Source: Streptomyces rishiriensis
GTDB taxonomy: Bacteria > Actinomycetota > Actinomycetes > Streptomycetales > Streptomycetaceae
Length of the DNA stretch: 64,000 nt
Reading direction: 5' to 3'
Assembly (NCBI RefSeq): GCF_003112535.1
Contig: NZ_BEWA01000012.1
Span: forward strand, 620,001-684,000
The notes under the pieces were generated by a model that made no database searches, was not told where the DNA came from, and saw only the letters and a list, made by a program, of their open reading frames with translations. A program made the translations under genes and the position numbers. Position 1 is the first letter of the stretch; each line of letters starts with the position of its first letter. Shown here in pieces: positions 23,560 through 31,903 of this stretch.

Positions 23560-26057
23560 AGCTTCTCCACCGGCGCGTACCGCAGCAGCAGCCGCTTCGG
23601 TTTGACGTCGCCGAAGTCGACCGTGGCCTCCGCGTTCGCGCCCGTGCCCTTGACGCCGACGACCGTGCCCAGTCCGAACTGGTCGTGCGTGACCCGGTCG
23701 CCGACGGCCAGCGAGACCACCGGCTTCTCTCCCGCGGACCGGCGGGTCGCGAAGCCGGACGCGCCGGCCGCCGAGGACCGCGAGCGGGACGAGGACAGCG
23801 AGGCCGCCACCCCGGACACCGGTCCGGAGGAGACGGGCGCGGTGGCCCCCGTCCGCTTCCAGTCCACGTGCGTCGGCGGGATCTCCTCCAGGAACCGGGA
23901 GGGCGGGTTGTACGAGGGCTGTCCCCAGGCGCTGCGCAGCGAGGACCGGGTGAGGTACAGCCGCTCCCGCGCGCGCGTGATGCCGACGTAGGCGAGCCGG
24001 CGTTCCTCCTCCAGCTCCTTGGTCTGACCGAGGGCGCGCATGTGCGGGAAGACGCCGTCCTCCATGCCGGTCAGGAAGACGACCGGGAACTCCAGGCCCT
24101 TGGCGGTGTGCAGGGTCATCAGCGTGATGACTCCCGAGCCGTCCTCCTCCTCGTCGGGGATCTGGTCGGAGTCGGCGACCAGGGCGACCCGCTCCAGGAA
24201 GTCGGAGAGCCCGGCCGGCGCGGCGGCCTCGCCCTCCGCCTCCTCGGTCTCCTGCTCGAACTCCAGGGCCACCGCGGCGAGTTCCTGGAGGTTCTCGATC
24301 CGGGTCTCGTCCTGCGGGTCGGTGGAGGCCTGCAACTCGGCGAGGTAGCCGGTGCGTTCGAGCACCGCCTCCAGGACCGTCGCCGGACCGGCGCCCGACT
24401 CGACGATCGTGCGCAGCTCCTCCATGAGCGCGTTGAACCGCTTCACGGCGTTCGTCGACCGCGAGGCCATGCCGTACGCCTCGTCGACGCGTTTGAGGGC
24501 CTGCGGGAAGCTGATCTTCTCCCGCTGGGAGAGGGCGTCGATCATCGCCTCGGCGCGGTCGCCGATGCCCCGCTTGGGCACGTTGAGGATCCGGCGCAGC
24601 GGCACCGAGTCCTCCGGGTTGGCCAGCACGCGCAGGTAGGCCAGGACGTCCCGGACCTCCTTGCGCTCGTAGAAGCGGACGCCGCCGACGACCTTGTAGG
24701 GCAGGCCGACGCGGATGAAGATCTCTTCGAAGACACGGGACTGTGCGTTGGTGCGGTAGAAGACGGCGACGTCGCCCGCCTTCGCGTCGCCCGCGTCCGT
24801 CAGACGGTCTATCTCGTCGGCGACGAACTGCGCCTCGTCGTGCTCGGTGTCGGCGACATAGCCGGTGATGCGCGCGCCCGCGCCCGCGTTGGTCCACAGG
24901 TTCTTGGGACGGCGGGACTCGTTGCGCTCGATGACCGCGTTGGCGGCGGACAGGATCGTCTGCGTGGAGCGGTAGTTCTGCTCCAGCAGGATCGTCGTGG
25001 CGTTCGGGTAGTCCTCCTCGAACTGGAGGATGTTGCGGATCGTCGCACCCCGGAAGGCGTAGATCGACTGGTCGGCGTCACCGACGACGCACAGCTCGGC
25101 GGGCGGGACGTCGTACTCGCTCGGCGGGACGTCCACGGGGTGCTCGGAGGTGCCGACCAGCTCGCGCACCAGGGCGTACTGGGCGTGGTTGGTGTCCTGG
25201 TACTCGTCGACCAGGACGTGCCGGAACCGGCGGCGGTAGTGCTCGGCGACGTCCGGGAAGGCGCGCAGCAGGTTGACCGTCGTCATGATCAGGTCGTCGA
25301 AGTCGAGGGCGTTCGCCTCGCGCAGCCGCGACTGGTACATGGCGTAGGCCTGCGCGAGGGTCTTCTCGAAACCGTCGGTGGCCTGCGCGGCGAAGTCCTC
25401 CTCGTCGATCAGCTCGTTCTTCAGGTTGCTGATCTTGGCGCTGAAGGACTTGGGCGGGTAGCGCTTGGGGTCGAGGTCCAGGTCGCGGCAGACCAGGGCC
25501 ATCAGGCGCTTGGAGTCGGCGGCGTCGTAGATCGAGAACGACGACGTGAAGCCGAGCCGCTTGCTCTCACGGCGCAGGATGCGCACGCACGAGCTGTGGA
25601 AGGTCATCACCCACATCGCGTTCGCGCGCGGGCCGACGAGCGCTTCGACGCGCTCCTTCATCTCGCCCGCGGCCTTGTTGGTGAAGGTGATCGCGAGGAT
25701 CTGCCCCGGGTGCACGTGCCGCTCGGCGAGGAGGTGGGCGATGCGGTGGGTGAGCACGCGCGTCTTGCCGGAGCCGGCGCCGGCCACGATCAGCAGCGGG
25801 GCGCCGGCGTGCGTGACGGCCGCGCGCTGGTTGTCGTTCAGGCCCTCCAGGAGCGCCGCCGCGTCCAGGACCGGGCGGGGGGCGCCGTCGCGGTAGTGGG
25901 CGTCCCGGTCCGGGGGCAGGTCGAACTTCCCGCCGAACAGATCGTCCGGAACCGACTCCGGTCCGTGATCGTTCTCGGGCGGCGGCGGGGGCTCCTCCTC
26001 GGGGGCGCGGGGGCCCTGGAGGTCCGCCAGGAAGCTGTCGTCAAAGAGGCTGCTCAT
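23556..26057 (-). CDS. pcrA: ATP-dependent DNA helicase PcrA/UvrD
   Basis: 833 residues, superfamily 1A helicase. Walker A is AGAGSGKTRVLTHRI near residue 95, motif Ia is ITFTNKAAGEM, motif II is LVDEYQDTN, motif III is VVGDADQSIYAFRGA, motif IV is LEQNYRST, and motif VI is YVGITRARERLYL. The C-terminal RNA-polymerase-binding (Tudor-like) segment includes VGDRVTHDQFGLGTVVGVKG. It unwinds DNA 3' to 5' in nucleotide excision and mismatch repair and clears stalled replication. The stop codon TAG is made with the terminal TA of the IS630 relic, so the insertion hit the last codon without changing the protein. The promoter has a DNA-damage motif. Confidence 0.96.
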   Translation of the reverse strand: MSSLFDDSFLADLQGPRAPEEEPPPPPENDHGPESVPDDLFGGKFDLPPDRDAHYRDGAPRPVLDAAALLEGLNDNQRAAVTHAGAPLLIVAGAGSGKTRVLTHRIAHLLAERHVHPGQILAITFTNKAAGEMKERVEALVGPRANAMWVMTFHSSCVRILRRESKRLGFTSSFSIYDAADSKRLMALVCRDLDLDPKRYPPKSFSAKISNLKNELIDEEDFAAQATDGFEKTLAQAYAMYQSRLREANALDFDDLIMTTVNLLRAFPDVAEHYRRRFRHVLVDEYQDTNHAQYALVRELVGTSEHPVDVPPSEYDVPPAELCVVGDADQSIYAFRGATIRNILQFEEDYPNATTILLEQNYRSTQTILSAANAVIERNESRRPKNLWTNAGAGARITGYVADTEHDEAQFVADEIDRLTDAGDAKAGDVAVFYRTNAQSRVFEEIFIRVGLPYKVVGGVRFYERKEVRDVLAYLRVLANPEDSVPLRRILNVPKRGIGDRAEAMIDALSQREKISFPQALKRVDEAYGMASRSTNAVKRFNALMEELRTIVESGAGPATVLEAVLERTGYLAELQASTDPQDETRIENLQELAAVALEFEQETEEAEGEAAAPAGLSDFLERVALVADSDQIPDEEEDGSGVITLMTLHTAKGLEFPVVFLTGMEDGVFPHMRALGQTKELEEERRLAYVGITRARERLYLTRSSLRSAWGQPSYNPPSRFLEEIPPTHVDWKRTGATAPVSSGPVSGVAASLSSSRSRSSAAGASGFATRRSAGEKPVVSLAVGDRVTHDQFGLGTVVGVKGTGANAEATVDFGDVKPKRLLLRYAPVEKL

Positions 26058-26066
26058 CGCTCTACG

Positions 26067-26089
26067 AGTCTAGGGGGCACCACTGACAA
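26067..26089 (-). promoter_or_regulatory. DNA-damage (RecA-NDp/PafBC-like) promoter motif of pcrA
   Basis: The minus strand reads TTGTCAGTG, 8 nt, TAGACT, an exact match to TTGTCRGTG-N8-TANNNT. The -10 ends 9 nt before the pcrA ATG, so the mRNA should have almost no leader. Confidence 0.8.
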
Positions 26090-26330
26090 CCGGCTGCCGT
26101 CCCCGGAATCTGCCGCATTCACCCTCCGGGAGAGCGTCGTCACGATCCGTCGACCGCGGCGCCCGAAGCGCGCCGGCCCGGCACAAGGTCACGAAAATGT
26201 ATCGGGCATATCACCCATCATCCTTCACACGGACCACACCGGTTGGCTACCGTGCCGACAGGCCGCAGGACCCCCACCGGCGAACGACGCCGGGCCGCGC
26301 GGCCTCCGCCCAGTCCGGCGCGCCCGCTCG

Positions 26331-26500
26331 CGCAGTCCGGAACCGGGGACCCACCGAAGTCCAGGGGTGAATCGGCCCGGCTCTCCGCGGGGAAGCAGGC
26401 CGTCGGGCAGCCCTTCCGGTCTGCACCGCCCGAACCCTCCCCAGAGCCTGGACGGCCCGGGAGGGACCCCACCGCCGACCCGGTAAGCGGAGCACTGGAA
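26331..26500 (+). promoter_or_regulatory. c-di-AMP (ydaO/yuaA) riboswitch
   Basis: Contains the conserved blocks of the actinobacterial ydaO class in order: CCGGAACCGGGGACCCACCG, GGGGTGAATCGG, a variable stem, CCGCCCGAACCC, and GCCGACCCGGTAAGCGG, ending just before GGAAGGAG. In Streptomyces this riboswitch controls cell-wall hydrolase genes and turns them down when c-di-AMP is high. The downstream gene is an NlpC/P60 hydrolase, as expected. Confidence 0.88.
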
Positions 26501-26513
26501 GGAGTCGTCCCCC

Positions 26514-27725
26514 TTGGCGTCGCAGCACCGCAAGCCGCGCTCCGCGGGCGCGCGCGTGGCAGGCATACGCACCCCCGCCTTCGCCACCGCCGCCCTGACG
26601 TCCGTGGCTCTGCTCTCCCAGACGGCGAACGCCGCTCCGTCGGGCGACGGCACGCCGAGCCTGGAGGAGGTCGAGAAGAAGGTCGGCGACCTCTACCGCC
26701 AGGCGGAGTCGGCGACCGAGAAGTACAACGCCGCCAAGGAGAAGACGACCAAGCAGCGCAGGCGCGCCGACTCCCTCCTCGACGACGTCGCCCAGCGCAC
26801 CCAGAAGCTCAACGAGGCGCGTGAGGAGCTGGGTTCCCACGCGGCGGCCCAGTACCGCACCGGCGCCTCCGCGCCCGACACGGCGACATTCCTGCTCGCG
26901 GACACCCCGCAGGACTACTTCGACCAGAACCAGCTGATGAGCCGGGTCACCGACCGCCAGAAGGGCGCGGTCGACGACTACGTCGCCGAGCAGTCGGCGA
27001 CGATGAAGAAGCGCCAGGAGGCCGCCGAGAGCCTCACGGCGCTCACCGACACGCAGAGCGACCTCAGGACCGCGAAGGCCACCGTCCAGAAGAAGCTCGC
27101 CGACGCGCGCGAGCTGCTGTCCCGGCTGACGGCCCAGGAGAAGGCGCGTCTGGCGGCGATCGAGAAGCAGCGGCAGGAGGAAGCCGCGCGCAAGGCGGCC
27201 GAGCTCGCCCGGCGGCAGGCGGCCGCACAGTCCGCGCAGGCCGCGGCGCGGCAGGAGAGCGGCGGCGTCCCGTCGGCCGCGGGGAGCGGATCGTCGTCCC
27301 CCGCACCCTCCGTCCCCGCCCCGGCCTCCGTCCCCGCCCCGGTCTCGCCCGCCGACCCGTCGTACGACGCCAAGGCCGAGAAGGCGCTCGCCTTCGCCCG
27401 CGCGCAGATCGGCAAGCCGTACGTCTGGGGAGCCATGGGCCCCGGCTCCTACGACTGCTCGGGGCTCACCCGGGCCGCCTGGCAGGCCGCCGGCGTCACG
27501 CTCCCGCGCACCACGTACGACCAGGCGAACGCCGGCGCCACGGTCTCCCTCGCCGACGCCCGCCCCGGTGACCTGGTCTTCTTCTACGACGACGTCAGCC
27601 ACGTCGGCCTCTACGTCGGCAATGGCATGATGATCCACGCCCCGAAACCGGGCGCGTACGTCCGCGAGGAGTCGATCTACTACGACGGCGGGTCCGGCAT
27701 CCACAGCGTGGTCCGCCCGGCCTGA
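26514..27725 (+). CDS. secreted NlpC/P60 peptidoglycan hydrolase
   Basis: 403 residues from a TTG with GGAAGGAG 9 nt upstream. Signal peptide ending TANA-A near residue 41; a long coiled coil (residues 50-230, rich in Glu/Lys/Ala); a Pro/Ser linker; and an NlpC/P60 domain at about 285-403 with the catalytic Cys in YDCSGLTRAA and His in VSHVGLYVGNGMMIHAP. It should cleave D-Glu to diaminopimelate bonds of stem peptides, and the coiled coil may act as a regulatory arm, as in RipA-type enzymes. It is controlled by the riboswitch at 26331-26500. A paralogue lies at 29775. Confidence 0.94.
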   Translation: MASQHRKPRSAGARVAGIRTPAFATAALTSVALLSQTANAAPSGDGTPSLEEVEKKVGDLYRQAESATEKYNAAKEKTTKQRRRADSLLDDVAQRTQKLNEAREELGSHAAAQYRTGASAPDTATFLLADTPQDYFDQNQLMSRVTDRQKGAVDDYVAEQSATMKKRQEAAESLTALTDTQSDLRTAKATVQKKLADARELLSRLTAQEKARLAAIEKQRQEEAARKAAELARRQAAAQSAQAAARQESGGVPSAAGSGSSSPAPSVPAPASVPAPVSPADPSYDAKAEKALAFARAQIGKPYVWGAMGPGSYDCSGLTRAAWQAAGVTLPRTTYDQANAGATVSLADARPGDLVFFYDDVSHVGLYVGNGMMIHAPKPGAYVREESIYYDGGSGIHSVVRPA

Positions 27726-27825
27726 GATCCCGCGCGGGGGCGCGACCCGACGTCCCCGCCGGGCATGCGCGCGTTTTTCCGGCTCCCCGCGCGCGTGCCC
27801 CACCCGTGCCGCGGGACGGGCTCCC

Positions 27826-27831
27826 TAGCAT
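27826..27831 (+). promoter_or_regulatory. possible -10 box of a leaderless transcript
   Basis: TAGCAT ends 6 nt before the ATG at 27838 and no Shine-Dalgarno is visible. No good -35 was found. Confidence 0.35.
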
Positions 27832-27837
27832 CGGCGC

Positions 27838-28851
27838 ATGTCCGGGTCCCGCGCTCTCCCCCCACCCCGTCCCGTGTCCCGCGGCCGCACCCCGCTGCGC
27901 GAGCGGTGGGCGCGGCGGCAGCCGGCGGCCGGGGCCGCAGTGATGGCCACCGGGATCGTTTCGGTCGGCCTGCATCTGACGGGCTACGAGGCGGTGTCCC
28001 GCGTCACCCTGGCGATGACGGCCGCCGCCTGGGCGGTGCTGGCGGCGGACTTCGCCGCCCGGCTGGTGCTGGAGCGCGAACGGTGGCTGGCCGAGGCGAG
28101 GACGCCGGGCGCGCCGACCGCCGTGGCCGCGACGACGGTGCTCGGCGCCCGCCTCTCGTCCCTCGGCCGGCAGACCGCGGCCGAGGCGCTGCTGGCTCTG
28201 GCGGCGGTGCTGTGGCCCGTGCTGCTCGTGATCGTCGTACGGCGCTGGCGGCGGGGCATGCCCGGCTCGGTGTTCCTGTGCTGCGTGGCCACCCAGGGCC
28301 TCGCCGTGCTCGGCGCGGCCCTCGCTCGGGCCCAGGGGGCGGCCTGGCTCGCGCACACCGCGCTCGTGCTGTTCGGGCTCGGGCTCGTGCTCTACTGCGC
28401 CGCCCTGCCCCTGTTCGACCTGCGCCAGGTGACCGAGGGCGCCGGGGACCAGTGGGTCGCCGGCGGCGCGCTCGCCGTCTCGGCGCTCGCGGGAGCGGAA
28501 CTCCTCACGGCCGACGCCGGCGGTCAGCACCTGTGGAACGACGACGACGCGGGCGTCCTGCGCTCGCTGACCGTGGCGCTGCTCGCGCTCGACCTGGCCT
28601 GGTACGTCGTCCTGCTGGCCGCCGAGGTGCGCCGGCCGCGGCCGCGCTACGACGGGCGCCGCTGGTCGACGGCCTTCCCGATGGGCATGACGGCGGCGGC
28701 GGCCCTGTCCGTGGCCGACGCCGCGGACGTCCCGTGGCTCACGGGGCCGGGCGAGGTCCTGCTGTGGGTCGCGGTGGCGGCATGGCTGACCGTCGCCGCG
28801 GCGGCCGTGGCCCACGCCGGCCGGGGGGTCAGGTCCAGAGCACCGCGATGA
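27838..28851 (+). CDS. SLAC1/TehA-like anion or dicarboxylate transporter
   Basis: 337 residues, about nine to ten transmembrane helices. The first helix carries AAVMATGIVSVGLHLTGY, the signature of the TehA/SLAC1/TDT family, followed by paired hydrophobic hairpins (for example TALVLFGLGLVLYCAALPLF). Family members pass anions, C4-dicarboxylates or sulfite. It ends by overlapping the last 23 bp of the convergent membrane gene at 28829. The start has no ribosome site and sits just past a -10-like TAGCAT. Confidence 0.8.
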   Translation: MSGSRALPPPRPVSRGRTPLRERWARRQPAAGAAVMATGIVSVGLHLTGYEAVSRVTLAMTAAAWAVLAADFAARLVLERERWLAEARTPGAPTAVAATTVLGARLSSLGRQTAAEALLALAAVLWPVLLVIVVRRWRRGMPGSVFLCCVATQGLAVLGAALARAQGAAWLAHTALVLFGLGLVLYCAALPLFDLRQVTEGAGDQWVAGGALAVSALAGAELLTADAGGQHLWNDDDAGVLRSLTVALLALDLAWYVVLLAAEVRRPRPRYDGRRWSTAFPMGMTAAAALSVADAADVPWLTGPGEVLLWVAVAAWLTVAAAAVAHAGRGVRSRAPR

Positions 28852-29182
28852 AGACGTTCGCCACGGTCAGCAGTCCGACCAGGCCGAAGAGGGGCTTCTC
28901 CACCCGCTCGTCGTCCCGCTTCACATAGACGAGGCCGAGGATCACGATCAGCAGGGCGAGCTTCACGCCGATCTTGATGTTGTCGACGGGCTGGTCGTCG
29001 GCCTGGTTGAGGCCGACCAGGATCGCACCGGTCACCAGCATCGTGGCCGCGCCGTGCAGCATCGCGGGGACGAAGCGGGCGGCGTCCTGGCCCATCGCCT
29101 TCATCTGCGTGAGGAACCCGCCCAGGAGCGCGGCGATGCCGATGATGTGCAGGCCGACGAAGAGATGGATGAGTACGTCCAT
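28829..29182 (-). CDS. small four-helix integral membrane protein
   Basis: 117 residues with four predicted helices (LIHLFVGLHIIGIAALLGGF; ATMLVTGAILVGLN; KLALLIVILGLVYV; GLVGLLTVANVFIAVLW). No charged catalytic motif. The pattern is common in actinobacteria, but I cannot name a function. Convergent with the SLAC1-like gene, with overlapping 3' ends. Confidence 0.75.
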   Translation of the reverse strand: MDVLIHLFVGLHIIGIAALLGGFLTQMKAMGQDAARFVPAMLHGAATMLVTGAILVGLNQADDQPVDNIKIGVKLALLIVILGLVYVKRDDERVEKPLFGLVGLLTVANVFIAVLWT

Positions 29183-29774
29183 GAAGCGGATGCTAATCAG
29201 CGCACGGCCCAGGCCCTACACCGCCCCTCACCCGGGCCCGGATCACCGCCCCCTCCGCGACGGCCGCGCACCCACCCACCCCCGCCCGTTCCCACCCACC
29301 TCCGCTGCTCCGGCCGACCCGCCGACTCAACCGCCGCAACCACCACGGCTGCCGCAACCGCCGCGGCCAGCCCGTCCGCCCCGACCACGTCATGCATATA
29401 TGCGCCATAGCACTCCTCCACCAGGGCACGCCCACCGAATCACCGCTTCGGTCAGCGCGCCGTGCGAAGCGGGCGCGCCGGGTTCGAAGAGTCGGCCACA
29501 TACGGTCAGCCGGCAGTCCGCTCGCGTCACTTCCGCACATCGCGTTACCCGACCGACACCTTCGGGCCTAGCGTCCTCCCCCAGGTGACCGGCTCCCCAC
29601 CGCCGCCCGGGCCAGGGGCGGCAGTCGGCCACCACCGCCGAGAGGCCCGGCGGCGTCCCGCTCCCCCGTGCGGGGCGTCGCCGGGCACGTCGAGCACTGC
29701 GGGGCCGTCCGTCCGCTCCCCCGACGGCCCTGCGGTTCGACCGAGGCGGTCGTACGAAAGGACGTGCAGTCCCA
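29183..29774. other. intergenic region, possible small minus-strand ORF
   Basis: A minus-strand frame from a GTG at 29421 to 29197 (MEECYGAYMHDVVGADG, then an Ala/Val run) lies beside an AT-rich patch (CATGCATATATG) and a GGAGGAG, but its Gly/Arg-rich tail looks random. I do not accept it as a gene. The part next to 29775 has GC-rich stems but no riboswitch blocks like those at 26331. Confidence 0.3.
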
Positions 29775-30857
29775 GTGGCAGCGCACCGCAAGCCCCGACA
29801 GCGCTCGCTCGGCGGCCATACGGCCCGTACCGCGTTCACACTCGCTCTCGCGGGCGTCGCGACGGCGACGGCCTTCGACGGGACCGGACAGGCCGAGCCG
29901 AACCTGTCCCCGGCCGAGGTCAAGGCGAAGGTGGCCAAGCTGTACCAGGAGGCCGAGGAAGCCACCGAGAAGTACAACGGCGCGCAGGAGAAGGCGACCG
30001 CGGCCGAACAGCGGCTGGCGACGATGCGGGACGAGGCGGCGCGCAAGGAGCAGAAGCTCAACACGGCGCGCGATGCGCTGGGTTCGATGGCCGCGGCGCA
30101 GTACCGCAGCAGCGGGCTCGACCCCGCCGTGCAACTGGCGCTCTCCGACGACCCCGACCGCTACCTCGACGGCGCCGCCTTCGCCGAGCGGGCCGGCGAC
30201 CGCCAGTCCGCCGCCGTCGCCCGGGTCCGCGAACAGCTGCGCGAGATCGAGCAGCTGCGCGGTGCCGCGCGCGTCGAACTGACCTCGCTCAAGGCCCGTC
30301 GGGAGGAGCTGCGGACCCAGAAGACGGCGATCACCGCCAAACTGGACGCCGCCCGCAAGCTGTTGTCCCGGCTGACGGCGCCCGAGCGGGCCCGGATCGG
30401 CGAGGCGGACGGCGGCACCGCCGACGGCGCCTCCCGCGCCTCCCGTACCTCGACGAGCGGACGCGCCCACCTGCCGCCGCCCGGGTCCGCCGGCGCCGAG
30501 GCTCCCAACTCCCGTGCGGCGGCGGCCGTCGCCTACGCCTACTCCAAGCTCGGCAGCCCGTACGTGTGGGGCGCGACCGGCCCGAACGCCTTCGACTGCT
30601 CGGGGCTCGTCCTCGCCTCCTACCGCTCCGCCGGGGTCTCCCTGCCCCGCACCACATACGCCCAGATCGGAGCGGGACAACGCGTCTCGCGCTCCGAACT
30701 CCGCCCGGGCGACCTGGTGTTCTTCTACTCGGGCATCTCCCACGTCGGCCTCTACATCGGCAACGGCCAGATGATCCACGCCCCGAACCCGTCGGCCCCG
30801 GTCCGCGTGGCCCCGATCGACGAGATGCCGTTCGCGGGGGCCACGCGGGTGGTGTGA
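29775..30857 (+). CDS. secreted NlpC/P60 peptidoglycan hydrolase (paralogue)
   Basis: 360 residues from a GTG. A signal-like N-terminus (TARTAFTLALAGVATATAFDG) precedes a coiled coil (residues 40-200) and an NlpC/P60 domain with the catalytic Cys in FDCSGLVLAS and His in ISHVGLYIGNGQMIHAPNP. Its domain plan and many residues match the 26514 protein, so the two are duplicates of one ancestor. Unlike that gene it has no c-di-AMP riboswitch, so the two copies are probably expressed under different conditions. Confidence 0.93.
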   Translation: MAAHRKPRQRSLGGHTARTAFTLALAGVATATAFDGTGQAEPNLSPAEVKAKVAKLYQEAEEATEKYNGAQEKATAAEQRLATMRDEAARKEQKLNTARDALGSMAAAQYRSSGLDPAVQLALSDDPDRYLDGAAFAERAGDRQSAAVARVREQLREIEQLRGAARVELTSLKARREELRTQKTAITAKLDAARKLLSRLTAPERARIGEADGGTADGASRASRTSTSGRAHLPPPGSAGAEAPNSRAAAAVAYAYSKLGSPYVWGATGPNAFDCSGLVLASYRSAGVSLPRTTYAQIGAGQRVSRSELRPGDLVFFYSGISHVGLYIGNGQMIHAPNPSAPVRVAPIDEMPFAGATRVV

Positions 30858-30882
30858 GGAACCGGCGGGCGGAACGGGGCTC

Positions 30883-31119
30883 CTACAGCTTGTCCCAGAC
30901 GTCCCCGCCGGCGATCGCCCTCAGTTGCTTCAGCGTGAGGGGCGGAGTGGCCCGGGTCGGCGCGGTCAGCCGCCCGTTGCTGTTGTACGCGGTGACCGTG
31001 ACGCGCAAACCGTCCGGACGGACAGCCGTGACGAACCGGCGCATGATGCCCTTCTCACCCCACGGGTCAGGCCCGCACTCGACAACCTGGGGTCTCCGGG
31101 GGGTTCCATCTATGTCCGG
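30883..31119 (-). pseudogene. C-terminal remnant of a lipoprotein-like protein
   Basis: The minus frame reads VVECGPDPWGEKGIMRRF, then VTAVRPDGLRVTVTAYNS and TPPLTLKQLRAIA before TAG. This is the usual end of a Streptomyces secreted/lipoprotein family whose members are a few hundred residues. The frame begins abruptly just after the LuxR stop at 31121, with no signal sequence. An ATG at 31044 could still make a 53-residue peptide. Confidence 0.5.
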
Positions 31120-31120
31120 G

Positions 31121-31903
31121 TCACACCAGCCTTCGCGCCGTGGCCCAGCGGGTCAGCTCGTGACGGTTGGACAGCTGGAGCTTGCGCAGCACCGCCGAGA
31201 CGTGCGACTCGACCGTCTTGACGGAGATGAAGAGCTGTTTGGCGATCTCCTTGTAGGCGTAGCCGCGGGCGATGAGCCGCAGCACCTCGCGCTCGCGCTG
31301 GGTGAGACGATCGAGGTCCTCGTCGACCGGCGGGGCGTCGGTGGAGGCGAAGGCGTCGAGGACGAACCCGGCCAGGCGCGGCGAGAAGACCGCGTCGCCC
31401 TCCTGCACCCGGAAGATCGAGTTCACCAGGTCGGCCCCCGTGATCGTCTTGGTGACATAGCCCCGCGCGCCGCCGCGGATCACCCCGATCACGTCCTCCG
31501 CCGCGTCCGACACGGACAGGGCCAGGAAGCGTACGGGCCGCTCGGCGTCGGCCATCAGCGGGGCGCAGCGGCGCAGTACCTCGACGCCGCCGCCGCCCGG
31601 CAGGTGGACGTCGAGGAGGACCACCTCGGGTCGCGTCGCGGTGATGACCGTGACCGCCTGGTCGACGTCCGCCGCCTCGCCGACGACTTCGACGCCGGTC
31701 TGCTCGGTCTGGCCGATCTCGGCCTGCACGCCCGTGCGGAACATGCGGTGGTCGTCGACGAGGACCACACGCACCCGGCGTCCGCCCGCCCCGTCGCCGG
31801 GGGTCTGCGCCGGCCCTCCGGCCTCCCCCGCTTCCGCGGCGCCGTTCGTGCCGTTCGCGTCGGTCGTGCCGTTCGCGTCCGTCGTGTCCGTCGGGTCGCT
31901 CAT
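31121..31903 (-). CDS. NarL/LuxR-family response regulator
   Basis: 260 residues from the ATG at 31903. A low-complexity N-terminus (TDTTDANGTTDANGTNG) leads into a receiver with DDHRMF, the phospho-Asp in VVLLDVHLPGGG, and GYVTKTITG. The LuxR domain (LTQREREVLRLIARGYAY, VKTVESHVSAVLRKL) is C-terminal. It overlaps the PspC-kinase gene by 4 nt (ATGA) and is its cognate regulator. The pair resembles LiaSR/DesKR-type membrane-stress systems. Confidence 0.93.
   Translation of the reverse strand: MSDPTDTTDANGTTDANGTNGAAEAGEAGGPAQTPGDGAGGRRVRVVLVDDHRMFRTGVQAEIGQTEQTGVEVVGEAADVDQAVTVITATRPEVVLLDVHLPGGGGVEVLRRCAPLMADAERPVRFLALSVSDAAEDVIGVIRGGARGYVTKTITGADLVNSIFRVQEGDAVFSPRLAGFVLDAFASTDAPPVDEDLDRLTQREREVLRLIARGYAYKEIAKQLFISVKTVESHVSAVLRKLQLSNRHELTRWATARRLV

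Noticed and set aside
29197..29421. Small minus-strand ORF starting MEECYGAYMHDVVG
   Set aside because: After an Ala/Val run the tail is Gly/Arg-rich and random-looking; I could not support it as a gene.
29600..29774. A second ydaO riboswitch before the paralogous NlpC/P60 gene
   Set aside because: The conserved blocks seen at 26331 (GGGGTGAATCGG, CCGCCCGAACCC, CCCGGTAAGCGG) are absent; only unrelated GC-rich stems occur.
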